Below are positions 26,063 through 32,296 of a stretch of 35,225 nucleotides of DNA, in pieces. Below the pieces are notes generated by a model that was not told the DNA's origin, made no database searches, and saw nothing but the letters and a program-made list of their open reading frames with translations. Origin of the DNA: CAYUAI01 sp964442745 (lineage in GTDB: Bacteria > Pseudomonadota > Gammaproteobacteria > S012-40). The stretch is taken from positions 1 through 35,225 of the forward strand of contig CAYUAI010000040.1 of the NCBI GenBank assembly GCA_964442745.1. The letters are read 5' to 3'. Both the position numbers and the translations under genes were made by a program. Every line of letters starts with the position of its first letter. Position 1 is the stretch's first letter.

Positions 26063-27277
26063 ATGAAATTACCTATTTACCTTGATTATTCTGCGACAAC
26101 CCCAGTGGATCGGCGGGTAGCGGATGTGATGTGTCATTATCTGACACCCGATCAGGATTTTGGTAACCCCGCTTCTCGGTCGCACGTGTTTGGATGGACG
26201 GCAGACGAGGCGGTAAAACAGGCGCGTCAGCACGTTGCCGACTTAATCGGTGCAGATCCAAGAGAAATGGTATGGACTTCCGGGGCGACTGAATCGAATA
26301 ATTTGGCGATTAAAGGTGTCGTCCATTTTTATAAGAAGAAAGGTAATCACCTGATCACGGTTAAAACTGAACATAAAGCGGTGTTGGATACTTGCCGGCA
26401 ATTAGAGCGGGAAGGTTATGACGTTACCTATTTAGACCCGGAGCCTTCGGGCTTGATTGATTTGGAAAAACTTCGTAATGCGATTACTGATAAAACGATT
26501 CTTGTTACGGTGATGCATGTCAACAATGAGATCGGTGTTATCCAGGATATCGCAGCGATTGGTGAATTAACGCGCTCTAAGGGAATCATATTTCATGTGG
26601 ACGCCGCGCAAAGTGCAGGTAAAATTCCTATTGATCTACAGACGTTGAAAGTCGATCTTATGTCATTTTCTGCGCATAAAGTCTATGGGCCTAAGGGGAT
26701 TGGGGCGCTCTATGTGCGTCGCAAGCCAAGAGTACGATTAGAGGCCCAGATGCATGGGGGGGGGCACGAGCGTGGGTTGCGGTCAGGTACGTTAGCCACT
26801 CACCAAATTGCGGGTATGGGCGAAGCCTTCCGGATTGCTAAACAGCAAATGGCCACTGATAATGAACGTATTCGCATGCTACGGGATCGTTTATGGGGTG
26901 GCATTAAAGATATGGAAGAAATTTATGTGAATGGTGATTTAGTGTATCGCGTTGCCGGTAACTTAAATGTGAGTTTTAATTATATTGAAGGTGAGTCTTT
27001 GATCATGGCGCTGAAGGATATTGCGGTTTCTTCCGGTTCTGCCTGTACTTCAGAGAGTTTAGAGCCTTCTTATGTATTGCGTGCGCTGGGCCGAAATGAT
27101 GAACTAGCGCATAGTTCAATCCGTTTTACGATTGGACGTTTTACTACCATTGAAGAGATTGACCATACGATTGCGCTAATGCGCAGTAAGGTGGCTAAGT
27201 TACGTGAATTGTCTCCGCTTTGGGAAATGTATAAAGAAGGTATTGATCTTGATAAAGTGCAGTGGGCGGCTCATTAG
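26063..27277 (+). CDS. iscS: Cysteine desulfurase IscS
   Basis: 404 residues, the same length as E. coli IscS. The PLP-binding Lys206 is in SFSAHKVYGPKG and the catalytic Cys328 in SSGSACTSESLEPS; ATESNN and HVDAAQ complete the cofactor site. It is a cytoplasmic homodimer that takes sulfur from cysteine as an enzyme persulfide and passes it to IscU and other acceptors. The ATG follows CGGAG. It is followed by iscA after 34 bp; iscU, normally next, is missing here and lies at 30973-31383 on the other strand. Confidence 0.98.
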   Translation: MKLPIYLDYSATTPVDRRVADVMCHYLTPDQDFGNPASRSHVFGWTADEAVKQARQHVADLIGADPREMVWTSGATESNNLAIKGVVHFYKKKGNHLITVKTEHKAVLDTCRQLEREGYDVTYLDPEPSGLIDLEKLRNAITDKTILVTVMHVNNEIGVIQDIAAIGELTRSKGIIFHVDAAQSAGKIPIDLQTLKVDLMSFSAHKVYGPKGIGALYVRRKPRVRLEAQMHGGGHERGLRSGTLATHQIAGMGEAFRIAKQQMATDNERIRMLRDRLWGGIKDMEEIYVNGDLVYRVAGNLNVSFNYIEGESLIMALKDIAVSSGSACTSESLEPSYVLRALGRNDELAHSSIRFTIGRFTTIEEIDHTIALMRSKVAKLRELSPLWEMYKEGIDLDKVQWAAH

Positions 27278-27311
27278 TGGTGGTTACATTGATGATTAGA
27301 GGTGTCAGATA

Positions 27312-27635
27312 ATGACGATTAGCGTAACTGAATCGGCGGCGAATCGGGTGAAAATATTTCTTGCCAAGCGTGGTAAGGGAGAGGGTTTGCGGCTAGCTGT
27401 GAAACCGAGCGGTTGCTCTGGTTTATCTTATGTTTTGGAATTTGTTGATCAGATTGAAGATACCGATCAAGTGATTGAGGCGTATGGTATCAAGGTGATA
27501 ATTGATAAAAAAAGTCTCATTTATTTAGATGGTACGGAGCTGGATTATACTCGGGAAGGGCTTAATGAAGGTTTTAAGTTTAACAACCCGAATGTCTCTG
27601 CCGAGTGTGGTTGTGGCGAAAGTTTTAATGTGTAA
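27312..27635 (+). CDS. iscA: A-type iron-sulfur carrier IscA
   Basis: 107 residues with the three conserved A-type cysteines: Cys35 (PSGCSGLSY), Cys99 and Cys101 (ECGCGESFNV). It binds iron or [2Fe-2S]/[4Fe-4S] clusters and carries them to apo-proteins. GAGGTG lies upstream of its ATG. It directly follows iscS, and a strong hairpin follows it, so iscS-iscA may be expressed at a different level from the chaperone genes. Confidence 0.98.
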   Translation: MTISVTESAANRVKIFLAKRGKGEGLRLAVKPSGCSGLSYVLEFVDQIEDTDQVIEAYGIKVIIDKKSLIYLDGTELDYTREGLNEGFKFNNPNVSAECGCGESFNV

Positions 27636-27638
27636 TTT

Positions 27639-27674
27639 GCTAGGAGGCTTTCTATTCTCGGATAGCCTCCTAGC
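27639..27674 (+). terminator. Hairpin between iscA and hscB, possible attenuator
   Basis: A perfect 11-bp stem, GCTAGGAGGCT with AGCCTCCTAGC, around a 14-base loop begins 3 bases after the iscA stop. No T-run follows, so read-through into hscB is likely, with partial termination or 3'-end protection of the iscS-iscA message. Confidence 0.6.
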
Positions 27675-27777
27675 TTAGAGAGGGTTGTTCGATTTTACTG
27701 TGCATCGTTTTTTATGTTGTTAGTCTTCATTTCTGATGTTTTTTTTCGTCGCCAGATGCAGTTTTTCCCTGTGATTC

Positions 27778-28317
27778 ATGAGTAATAAAAAAAATTTTTT
27801 CAACCTGTTTGGTTTTTCAATGGATTTTGATATTGACCTGGATGAGTTGCACCGCCGTTATCGTGAGTTGCTGCGCAGGGTGCATCCCGACAAATATGCG
27901 AATTCAACCAGTGCTGAGCGTTTAGCCTCAGTGCAGCAAACGGCTGATGTGAATGAAGCGTTTTATACACTTAAGTCTCCACTTAGGCGGGCAGGCTATT
28001 TGCTGGCACTGCGTGGGATTGTGCTCGAAGAGGATAAACCGACGTCGCTTAGTATGAAGTTTATTCAGGAGCAAATCGAGTTGCGTGAGGATTTAGAGGA
28101 CATTCGGCATCATCATCGTTCGATCACTAATGCCGATGATTTTTTATCAGGAATAAACGCTCGGCTAGATGCATTGTTCCAAGTGTTTACGCGAGATCTC
28201 TTAGTTGTCAATCCACCAATGCACCAAGAATTGCAGCTGACTTATCACAAACTTCAGTTTTTTACCCGGTTGCAGCAAGAAGCAAAAGATCTTCTGGATG
28301 ATATCGAGGAACTGTAA
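27778..28317 (+). CDS. hscB: Fe-S assembly J-protein co-chaperone HscB
   Basis: 179 residues, with an N-terminal J-domain carrying the HPD motif (residues 36-38, RRVHPDKYAN) and the HscB-specific C-terminal helical domain that binds IscU (MKFIQEQIELREDLEDI, then LTYHKLQFFTRLQQEAKDLLDDIEE). It brings IscU to HscA and stimulates ATP hydrolysis. No clear ribosome site precedes the ATG, which follows a 142-bp spacer with the hairpin described above. Confidence 0.96.
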   Translation: MSNKKNFFNLFGFSMDFDIDLDELHRRYRELLRRVHPDKYANSTSAERLASVQQTADVNEAFYTLKSPLRRAGYLLALRGIVLEEDKPTSLSMKFIQEQIELREDLEDIRHHHRSITNADDFLSGINARLDALFQVFTRDLLVVNPPMHQELQLTYHKLQFFTRLQQEAKDLLDDIEEL

Positions 28318-28416
28318 TTCATGTTGTACTTCAGCTAATCATTAACATTGGATTTATTGTATTAACGTGATGGTTCAAGTCATTGAGGCATCATTTTATA
28401 TTTTTGGACGAAATTC

Positions 28417-30285
28417 ATGGCGCTTTTACAAATTTCAGAACCGGGACAGTCAGCGGCTCCACATCAGCATCGACTGGCGATAGGTATTGACTTAGGGACG
28501 ACTAATTCCTTAGTGGCGGCGGTGCGCAACGGGGTTGCCGAAGCTTTTGCTGATCGGCAAGGGCAGTTTTTATTGCCGTCGGTTGTTAGGTATTTACCGG
28601 ATAAATCGGTGATCGTAGGGCAAGCTGCAGAGCAAGCTTCAACCCAAGACCCTCAAAACACCATTGTTTCTGTCAAGCGTTTCATGGGGCGTAGTTTAAA
28701 GGATTTAACTTGTCAGCAAACTCATGGTTATCAATTTGTTGATAAAAATGAAGGACTTTTACATATTCGGACGGTGGCCGGCGATGTTAATCCCATTGAT
28801 GTTTCTAGTGAAATTCTAAAAGCACTACGACAGAGAGCCGAGCAGACGTTAGCGGGGGAATTAGTGGGTGCTGTGATTACCGTGCCAGCTTATTTCGATG
28901 AAGCGCAGCGACAAGCCACCATTGATGCGGCCCGCTTAGCAGGTATTAGCGTTTTGCGGTTATTAAACGAACCCACGGCAGCGGCGGTGGCTTATGGTTT
29001 AGATAGTCAAGCGAAAGGCACTATCATTGTGTTTGATTTGGGTGGCGGTACGTTTGATGTGTCTGTGCTTAAGTTGCACGAGGGAGTGTTTGAAGTGCTT
29101 GCCACCGCCGGGGATACCCATTTAGGCGGTGACGACTTCGACTGGCAAATGGTGAGTTGGATGAAACAGCAAGCGGCTGTATCAAGCGACGAACCTGCGA
29201 TGAATCGACAGTTACTACGGCAGGCAAGATGGGCTAAAGAACAATTAACGGATGTAGATCGGGTGGAAGTTAGCTTTGACTTGGAGGGAGGCCGTTGCTG
29301 GACGGGTATCATTACCCGAGAAATTTTTAATGGACTCATCGAGGCGCTTGTTACGAAAACCTTAAAGGCAACACGGCGTGCGATGCGCGATGCAAATATT
29401 GCAAAGGACGGTGTTTCTGAGATTGTGATGGTGGGAGGCTCAACAAGAGTGCCGTTGGTGTGGCAACAGGTAGCCGCCTATTTTGGGAAAGAGCCGCTGC
29501 TTGGTATTGATCCGGATCGTGTTGTTGCGTTAGGTGCCGCGATTCAAGCGGATGTTTTGGCCGGTAATGCCGCCTCTTCGGAAACCCTGTTATTAGATGT
29601 GATTCCGTTGTCACTAGGCATTGAAACTATGGGTGGTTTGACTGAAAAGATCATTCCTAGAAACTCAACTATTCCAACGGCGAGAGCGCAAGAGTTTACG
29701 ACGTTTAAAGATGGTCAAACGGGTATGTCGATTCACGTCGTACAAGGCGAGCGGGATTTGATTGACGACTGTCGTTCGTTAGCTCGTTTTGAGCTGACCG
29801 GTATTCCACCGATGGTGGCAGGTGCCGCTCGGATAAAAGTCACCTATCAAGTGGACGCTGATGGGCTGTTAAGCGTGTCCGCGATGGAGCAGTCCTCCGG
29901 GGTGGCTAGCCAGATTGAAGTGAAACCCTCTTATGGGTTGAGTGAAAGTGAAATCGAGCGTATGTTACGTGATTCTATGGAGCACGCCGTCGATGATGTG
30001 GCACTTCGAAAGCTAAGAGAGCAGCAAGTTGAAGCAGATCGGGAAATTGCCGCGTTAAATGCCGCATTGGCCGAGGATGGAGAGCAGTTGTTAAGTGAGC
30101 AAGAATATCAAGTGATTCAGCAAGCCTTGAATCATTTGACTTCGGTGCGCAATGGTAATGATTCTGCAACGATCAAATCTGCCATTGTGAATGTCGAACA
30201 GGTCTGTGCGGAATATGTGGCGCGACGTATGAATATAAATATTAACAAAGCATTACAAGGGCATCGAGTTGAAGAGTTTAAGTAA
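28417..30285 (+). CDS. hscA: Fe-S assembly Hsp70 chaperone HscA
   Basis: 622 residues, close to E. coli HscA (616). ATPase signatures: GIDLGTTNSLVA, VFDLGGGTFDVSVL and VMVGGSTRVPLV. The substrate-binding domain follows (QEFTTFKDGQTGMSIHVVQGERDL, then YQVDADGLLSVSAMEQSSGV). It recognises the LPPVK motif of IscU and uses ATP to drive cluster release. In this genome the client IscU gene is on the opposite strand about 690 bp downstream. Spacing to hscB is 99 bp, without an evident terminator. Confidence 0.98.
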   Translation: MALLQISEPGQSAAPHQHRLAIGIDLGTTNSLVAAVRNGVAEAFADRQGQFLLPSVVRYLPDKSVIVGQAAEQASTQDPQNTIVSVKRFMGRSLKDLTCQQTHGYQFVDKNEGLLHIRTVAGDVNPIDVSSEILKALRQRAEQTLAGELVGAVITVPAYFDEAQRQATIDAARLAGISVLRLLNEPTAAAVAYGLDSQAKGTIIVFDLGGGTFDVSVLKLHEGVFEVLATAGDTHLGGDDFDWQMVSWMKQQAAVSSDEPAMNRQLLRQARWAKEQLTDVDRVEVSFDLEGGRCWTGIITREIFNGLIEALVTKTLKATRRAMRDANIAKDGVSEIVMVGGSTRVPLVWQQVAAYFGKEPLLGIDPDRVVALGAAIQADVLAGNAASSETLLLDVIPLSLGIETMGGLTEKIIPRNSTIPTARAQEFTTFKDGQTGMSIHVVQGERDLIDDCRSLARFELTGIPPMVAGAARIKVTYQVDADGLLSVSAMEQSSGVASQIEVKPSYGLSESEIERMLRDSMEHAVDDVALRKLREQQVEADREIAALNAALAEDGEQLLSEQEYQVIQQALNHLTSVRNGNDSATIKSAIVNVEQVCAEYVARRMNININKALQGHRVEEFK

Positions 30286-30320
30286 GGTTTTATACACTCA
30301 GGGAAAAGGTTTTTAAGGCT

Positions 30321-30659
30321 ATGCCTCAAATAATTGTATTGCCTCATGAAGAGTTGTGTTCTGAAGGGACTGTTTTTCAGGTTGAACAAGGTAGCAGTGT
30401 ATGTGATGCGCTTTTAAAAAATAATATTGAAATAGAGCATATATGCGAAAAATCATGTGCTTGTACGACATGTCATGTCTATATTAGAGAAGGGTTTGAT
30501 TCCTTAGCTGAGTCTGATGAAGCAGAAGATGATCTGTTGGATAAGGCATGGGGGCTTGAACCGGATTCTCGACTGAGCTGTCAGGCCGTGATTGCGGAAG
30601 AAGATTTGGTCATAGAGATCCCTAAGTATACCATCAATATGGTGTCTGAGCATAAATAA
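30321..30659 (+). CDS. fdx: ISC-type [2Fe-2S] ferredoxin Fdx
   Basis: 112 residues with adrenodoxin-type ligands Cys42, Cys48, Cys51 (ICEKSCACTTCHVYI) and Cys87 (RLSCQAV), the same numbers as in E. coli Fdx. It supplies electrons for cluster formation on IscU. AAGG lies upstream of the ATG. The gene follows hscA by 35 bp and precedes iscX by about 12 bp, so these three are clearly one transcription unit. Confidence 0.98.
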   Translation: MPQIIVLPHEELCSEGTVFQVEQGSSVCDALLKNNIEIEHICEKSCACTTCHVYIREGFDSLAESDEAEDDLLDKAWGLEPDSRLSCQAVIAEEDLVIEIPKYTINMVSEHK

Positions 30660-30671
30660 GGAAGCGATGTG

Positions 30672-30872
30672 ATGAGTTTGAAATGGACGGATTTGCACGA
30701 TATTGCGATAGGGTTAAACGAGAAATACCCAGATATCGATCCTCAATACGTTCGTTTTACGGATTTACATGAGTGGGTATGTGGGCTGGAAGATTTTGAT
30801 GATGATCCAGATCGTTCGGGGGAAAAGATTCTGGAAGCCATTCAAATGGCGTGGTTAGAAGATAAGGTATAA
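30672..30872 (+). CDS. iscX: ISC accessory protein IscX (YfhJ)
   Basis: A 66-residue acidic protein matching IscX: LKWTDLHDIAIGLNEKYPDIDP, then VRFTDLHEWVCGLEDFDDDP and ILEAIQMAWLEDKV. It binds IscS and iron and tunes desulfurase activity. The ATG at 30672 is preferred; an adjacent in-frame GTG at 30669 could add one residue. AAGGA precedes it. It is the last plus-strand gene of the locus and is followed by a strong two-way hairpin. Confidence 0.95.
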   Translation: MSLKWTDLHDIAIGLNEKYPDIDPQYVRFTDLHEWVCGLEDFDDDPDRSGEKILEAIQMAWLEDKV

Positions 30873-30889
30873 TAAGCCGACCAGACGTT

Positions 30890-30930
30890 GGTTTTTTGTT
30901 CTTTATCTCTGCTAACAAGAACAAAAAACC
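30890..30930. terminator. Bidirectional terminator between iscX and iscU
   Basis: A perfect 14-bp inverted repeat, GGTTTTTTGTTCTT with AAGAACAAAAAACC, around a 13-base loop lies between the convergent iscX and iscU genes. Each arm has a six-base T or A run, so it can serve either direction. Confidence 0.7.
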
Positions 30931-30972
30931 ATGTCAGAAATATTTCTTCAGTGCATGATAACTCGGTCGGGT

Positions 30973-31383
30973 TTAGCTGGTTCCAGTTAATTTTTTTTCG
31001 CTTGACTGATGTTTGTTATGATAATTCTCAATGGCCGATTTGATGGCGTCTTCAGCTAACACTGAGCAGTGTATTTTTACCGGAGGAAGCGAGAGTTCTT
31101 CGGCAATTTCTGAATTTTTAATTTGCTGCGCTTCTTCTAGCGTTTTGCCTTTCACCCATTCAGTGAGTAGTGAGCTAGAGGCGATGGCGGATCCACAGCC
31201 GTAAGTTTTAAATTTTGCATCTGAAATGATGCCATCATCGTTAACTTTAATTTGTAAACGCATCACGTCACCGCAAGCGGGTGCTCCGACCATACCTGTT
31301 CCAATGGCGGGATCATTTTTATCAAATACCCCGACATTCCGAGGGTTTTCATAGTGATCAATTAGCTTTTCGCTATAGGCCAT
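30973..31383 (-). CDS. iscU: Fe-S cluster scaffold protein IscU (relocated)
   Basis: 136 residues with the three cluster cysteines at the E. coli positions: Cys37 (APACGDV, with Asp39), Cys63 (KTYGCGS) and Cys106 (KIHCSVLAED). The HscA-binding LPPVK is at 99-103. IscU receives sulfur from IscS and iron, builds the [2Fe-2S] cluster and hands it on with HscA/HscB. The ATG follows AGGAGA. It is normally between iscS and iscA; here it is alone behind iscR2 on the opposite strand with its own candidate promoter. Nothing in the sequence suggests loss of function; the C-terminal HQSSEKKLTGTS tail is a little longer than usual. Confidence 0.98.
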   Translation of the reverse strand: MAYSEKLIDHYENPRNVGVFDKNDPAIGTGMVGAPACGDVMRLQIKVNDDGIISDAKFKTYGCGSAIASSSLLTEWVKGKTLEEAQQIKNSEIAEELSLPPVKIHCSVLAEDAIKSAIENYHNKHQSSEKKLTGTS

Positions 31384-31410
31384 CGTTTTTCTCCTGAATA
31401 AATAACGTAA

Positions 31411-31439
31411 AAAATATCATCGGATTTGGATCAATGCAA
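31411..31439 (-). promoter_or_regulatory. Candidate internal iscU promoter
   Basis: On the minus strand, -35 TTGCAT (31434-31439) and -10 TATTTT (31411-31416) are spaced 17 bp apart in the 157-bp gap after iscR2. It would allow iscU expression independent of the iscR2 promoter. No type-1 IscR site overlaps it. Confidence 0.45.
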
Positions 31440-31540
31440 AAACTGTATTTGCTTGTGCTAAACTATTTCGACCATGCTTGCTTTAATGTTTTGCGTCGAA
31501 GTCGTTCTTTTCCCGATATCCTGTTTTTGTCACTGTCTCG

Positions 31541-32023
31541 TTAAGCGGCCGCCTGTCCTTGGTCTGATGTCTTATTATCTGATTGATTTTCTTGATTTGT
31601 CTGCTCGTTTTCTCGATGCTCACCTGGTAATTGACCCGTCTCATTGTGGTTGTTTAGGCATTCCGCCAAAGTGATTTTACTTAAGAAACCACAAATTTGT
31701 TGACTTAAATCAGCCCATAAAATATATGGGAGATATTGCTCATCGTCCTTATGAGCTTCAACCGATTTTTTATCAACGGCTGTTATGATTTCTGCAATGT
31801 TAACGTTATCTGGTGTTTTTGCCAATCGATAGCCACCACCTGGGCCTCGGGTACCCTTAACGAGACCATTTTTTCTGAGATCAGCAAACAGCTGCTCTAA
31901 GTAGGATAATGAAATATTTTGTTTTTCTGCAATATCTGCGATAGTGAGCGGGCCTATCTTTTCATGGATTGCTAAGTCAATCATCGCACTTACCGCATAA
32001 CGACCTTTGGACGGTATTCTCAT
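31541..32023 (-). CDS. Rrf2-family IscR paralogue lacking cluster ligands (iscR2)
   Basis: 160 residues, clearly IscR-like: SKGRYAVSAMIDLAIH, recognition helix NISLSYLEQLFADLRKNGLV with Glu43, wing RGPGGGYRLAK, and ILWADLSQQI after the ligand region. Where IscR1 has Cys92-Cys98-Cys104-His107, this protein has a short acidic loop (VEAHKDDEQYLPY) with a three-residue deletion and no cysteine; the Cys104 and His107 positions are Tyr. The only two Cys lie further on (QQICGFL and LAECLNN). It therefore probably cannot hold the IscR-type [2Fe-2S] cluster. The last 30 residues are Gln/Asn/Glu-rich. It precedes iscU by 157 bp on the same strand. Inferred role: regulator with apo-IscR-like specificity. 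Confidence 0.92.
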   Translation of the reverse strand: MRIPSKGRYAVSAMIDLAIHEKIGPLTIADIAEKQNISLSYLEQLFADLRKNGLVKGTRGPGGGYRLAKTPDNVNIAEIITAVDKKSVEAHKDDEQYLPYILWADLSQQICGFLSKITLAECLNNHNETGQLPGEHRENEQTNQENQSDNKTSDQGQAAA

Positions 32024-32083
32024 GGCTCAAAACCTTTCCTAGTAGTTTGTGTTTAAAACTGTGAACGTTTGGAATTCATCATG

Positions 32084-32140
32084 TTAGAATCGTAAATTTC
32101 GCTTGATTCTAAGTTGGGTTATTGCTTTAGATGATTCTAA
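32084..32140 (-). promoter_or_regulatory. iscR2 leader with competing inverted repeats (TTAGAATC)
   Basis: In the predicted 5' leader of iscR2, TTAGAATC occurs twice on the minus strand (32133-32140 and 32105-32112), and its complement GATTCTAA once (32084-32091). The nearer pair forms an 8-bp stem with a 13-base loop; the farther copy would form a 41-base loop. The farther copy also lies in a small TTTAGA-ATCA-TCTAAA hairpin. It may be an operator set or an RNA switch. Confidence 0.5.
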
Positions 32141-32184
32141 ATTATCGTCACATGATTTCGTTTGTCATTTGTACTTAATGATTA

Positions 32185-32213
32185 TTTATATAATATCTTA
32201 GTTAATCAGTCAA
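32185..32213 (-). promoter_or_regulatory. iscR2-iscU promoter
   Basis: On the minus strand, -35 TTGACT (32208-32213) and -10 TATAAA (32185-32190) are spaced exactly 17 bp, the best sigma-70-like promoter seen in the window. The leader to the iscR2 ATG would be about 155 bases. Confidence 0.7.
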
Positions 32214-32217
32214 GTAT
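32193..32217 (-). promoter_or_regulatory. Candidate type-1 IscR operator at the iscR2-iscU promoter
   Basis: Read on the minus strand, 21 of 25 positions agree with the E. coli type-1 consensus. The left half ATACTTGACT is perfect over 10 bases; the right half keeps the outer AAG and TAT. It covers the -35 box and spacer, as expected for repression by [2Fe-2S] IscR. Binding by IscR1 is inferred. Confidence 0.6.
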
Positions 32218-32296
32218 TTTATAGCTTAGTATTTTTAGGGTTGAAGTGAACGCTTTTTAAACTGAGCACTTGGTGCCAGTTGATTGTTCGTTAGCA

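Noticed and set aside
27312..27635. The gene after iscS as a diverged iscU
   Set aside because: It has the Cys35/Cys99/Cys101 pattern of IscA and lacks LPPVK; the true IscU is at 30973-31383.
31541..32023. iscR2 as a decayed pseudogene
   Set aside because: The frame is intact, DNA-binding residues are conserved, and it has the best promoter in the window plus an operator, so it is probably functional.
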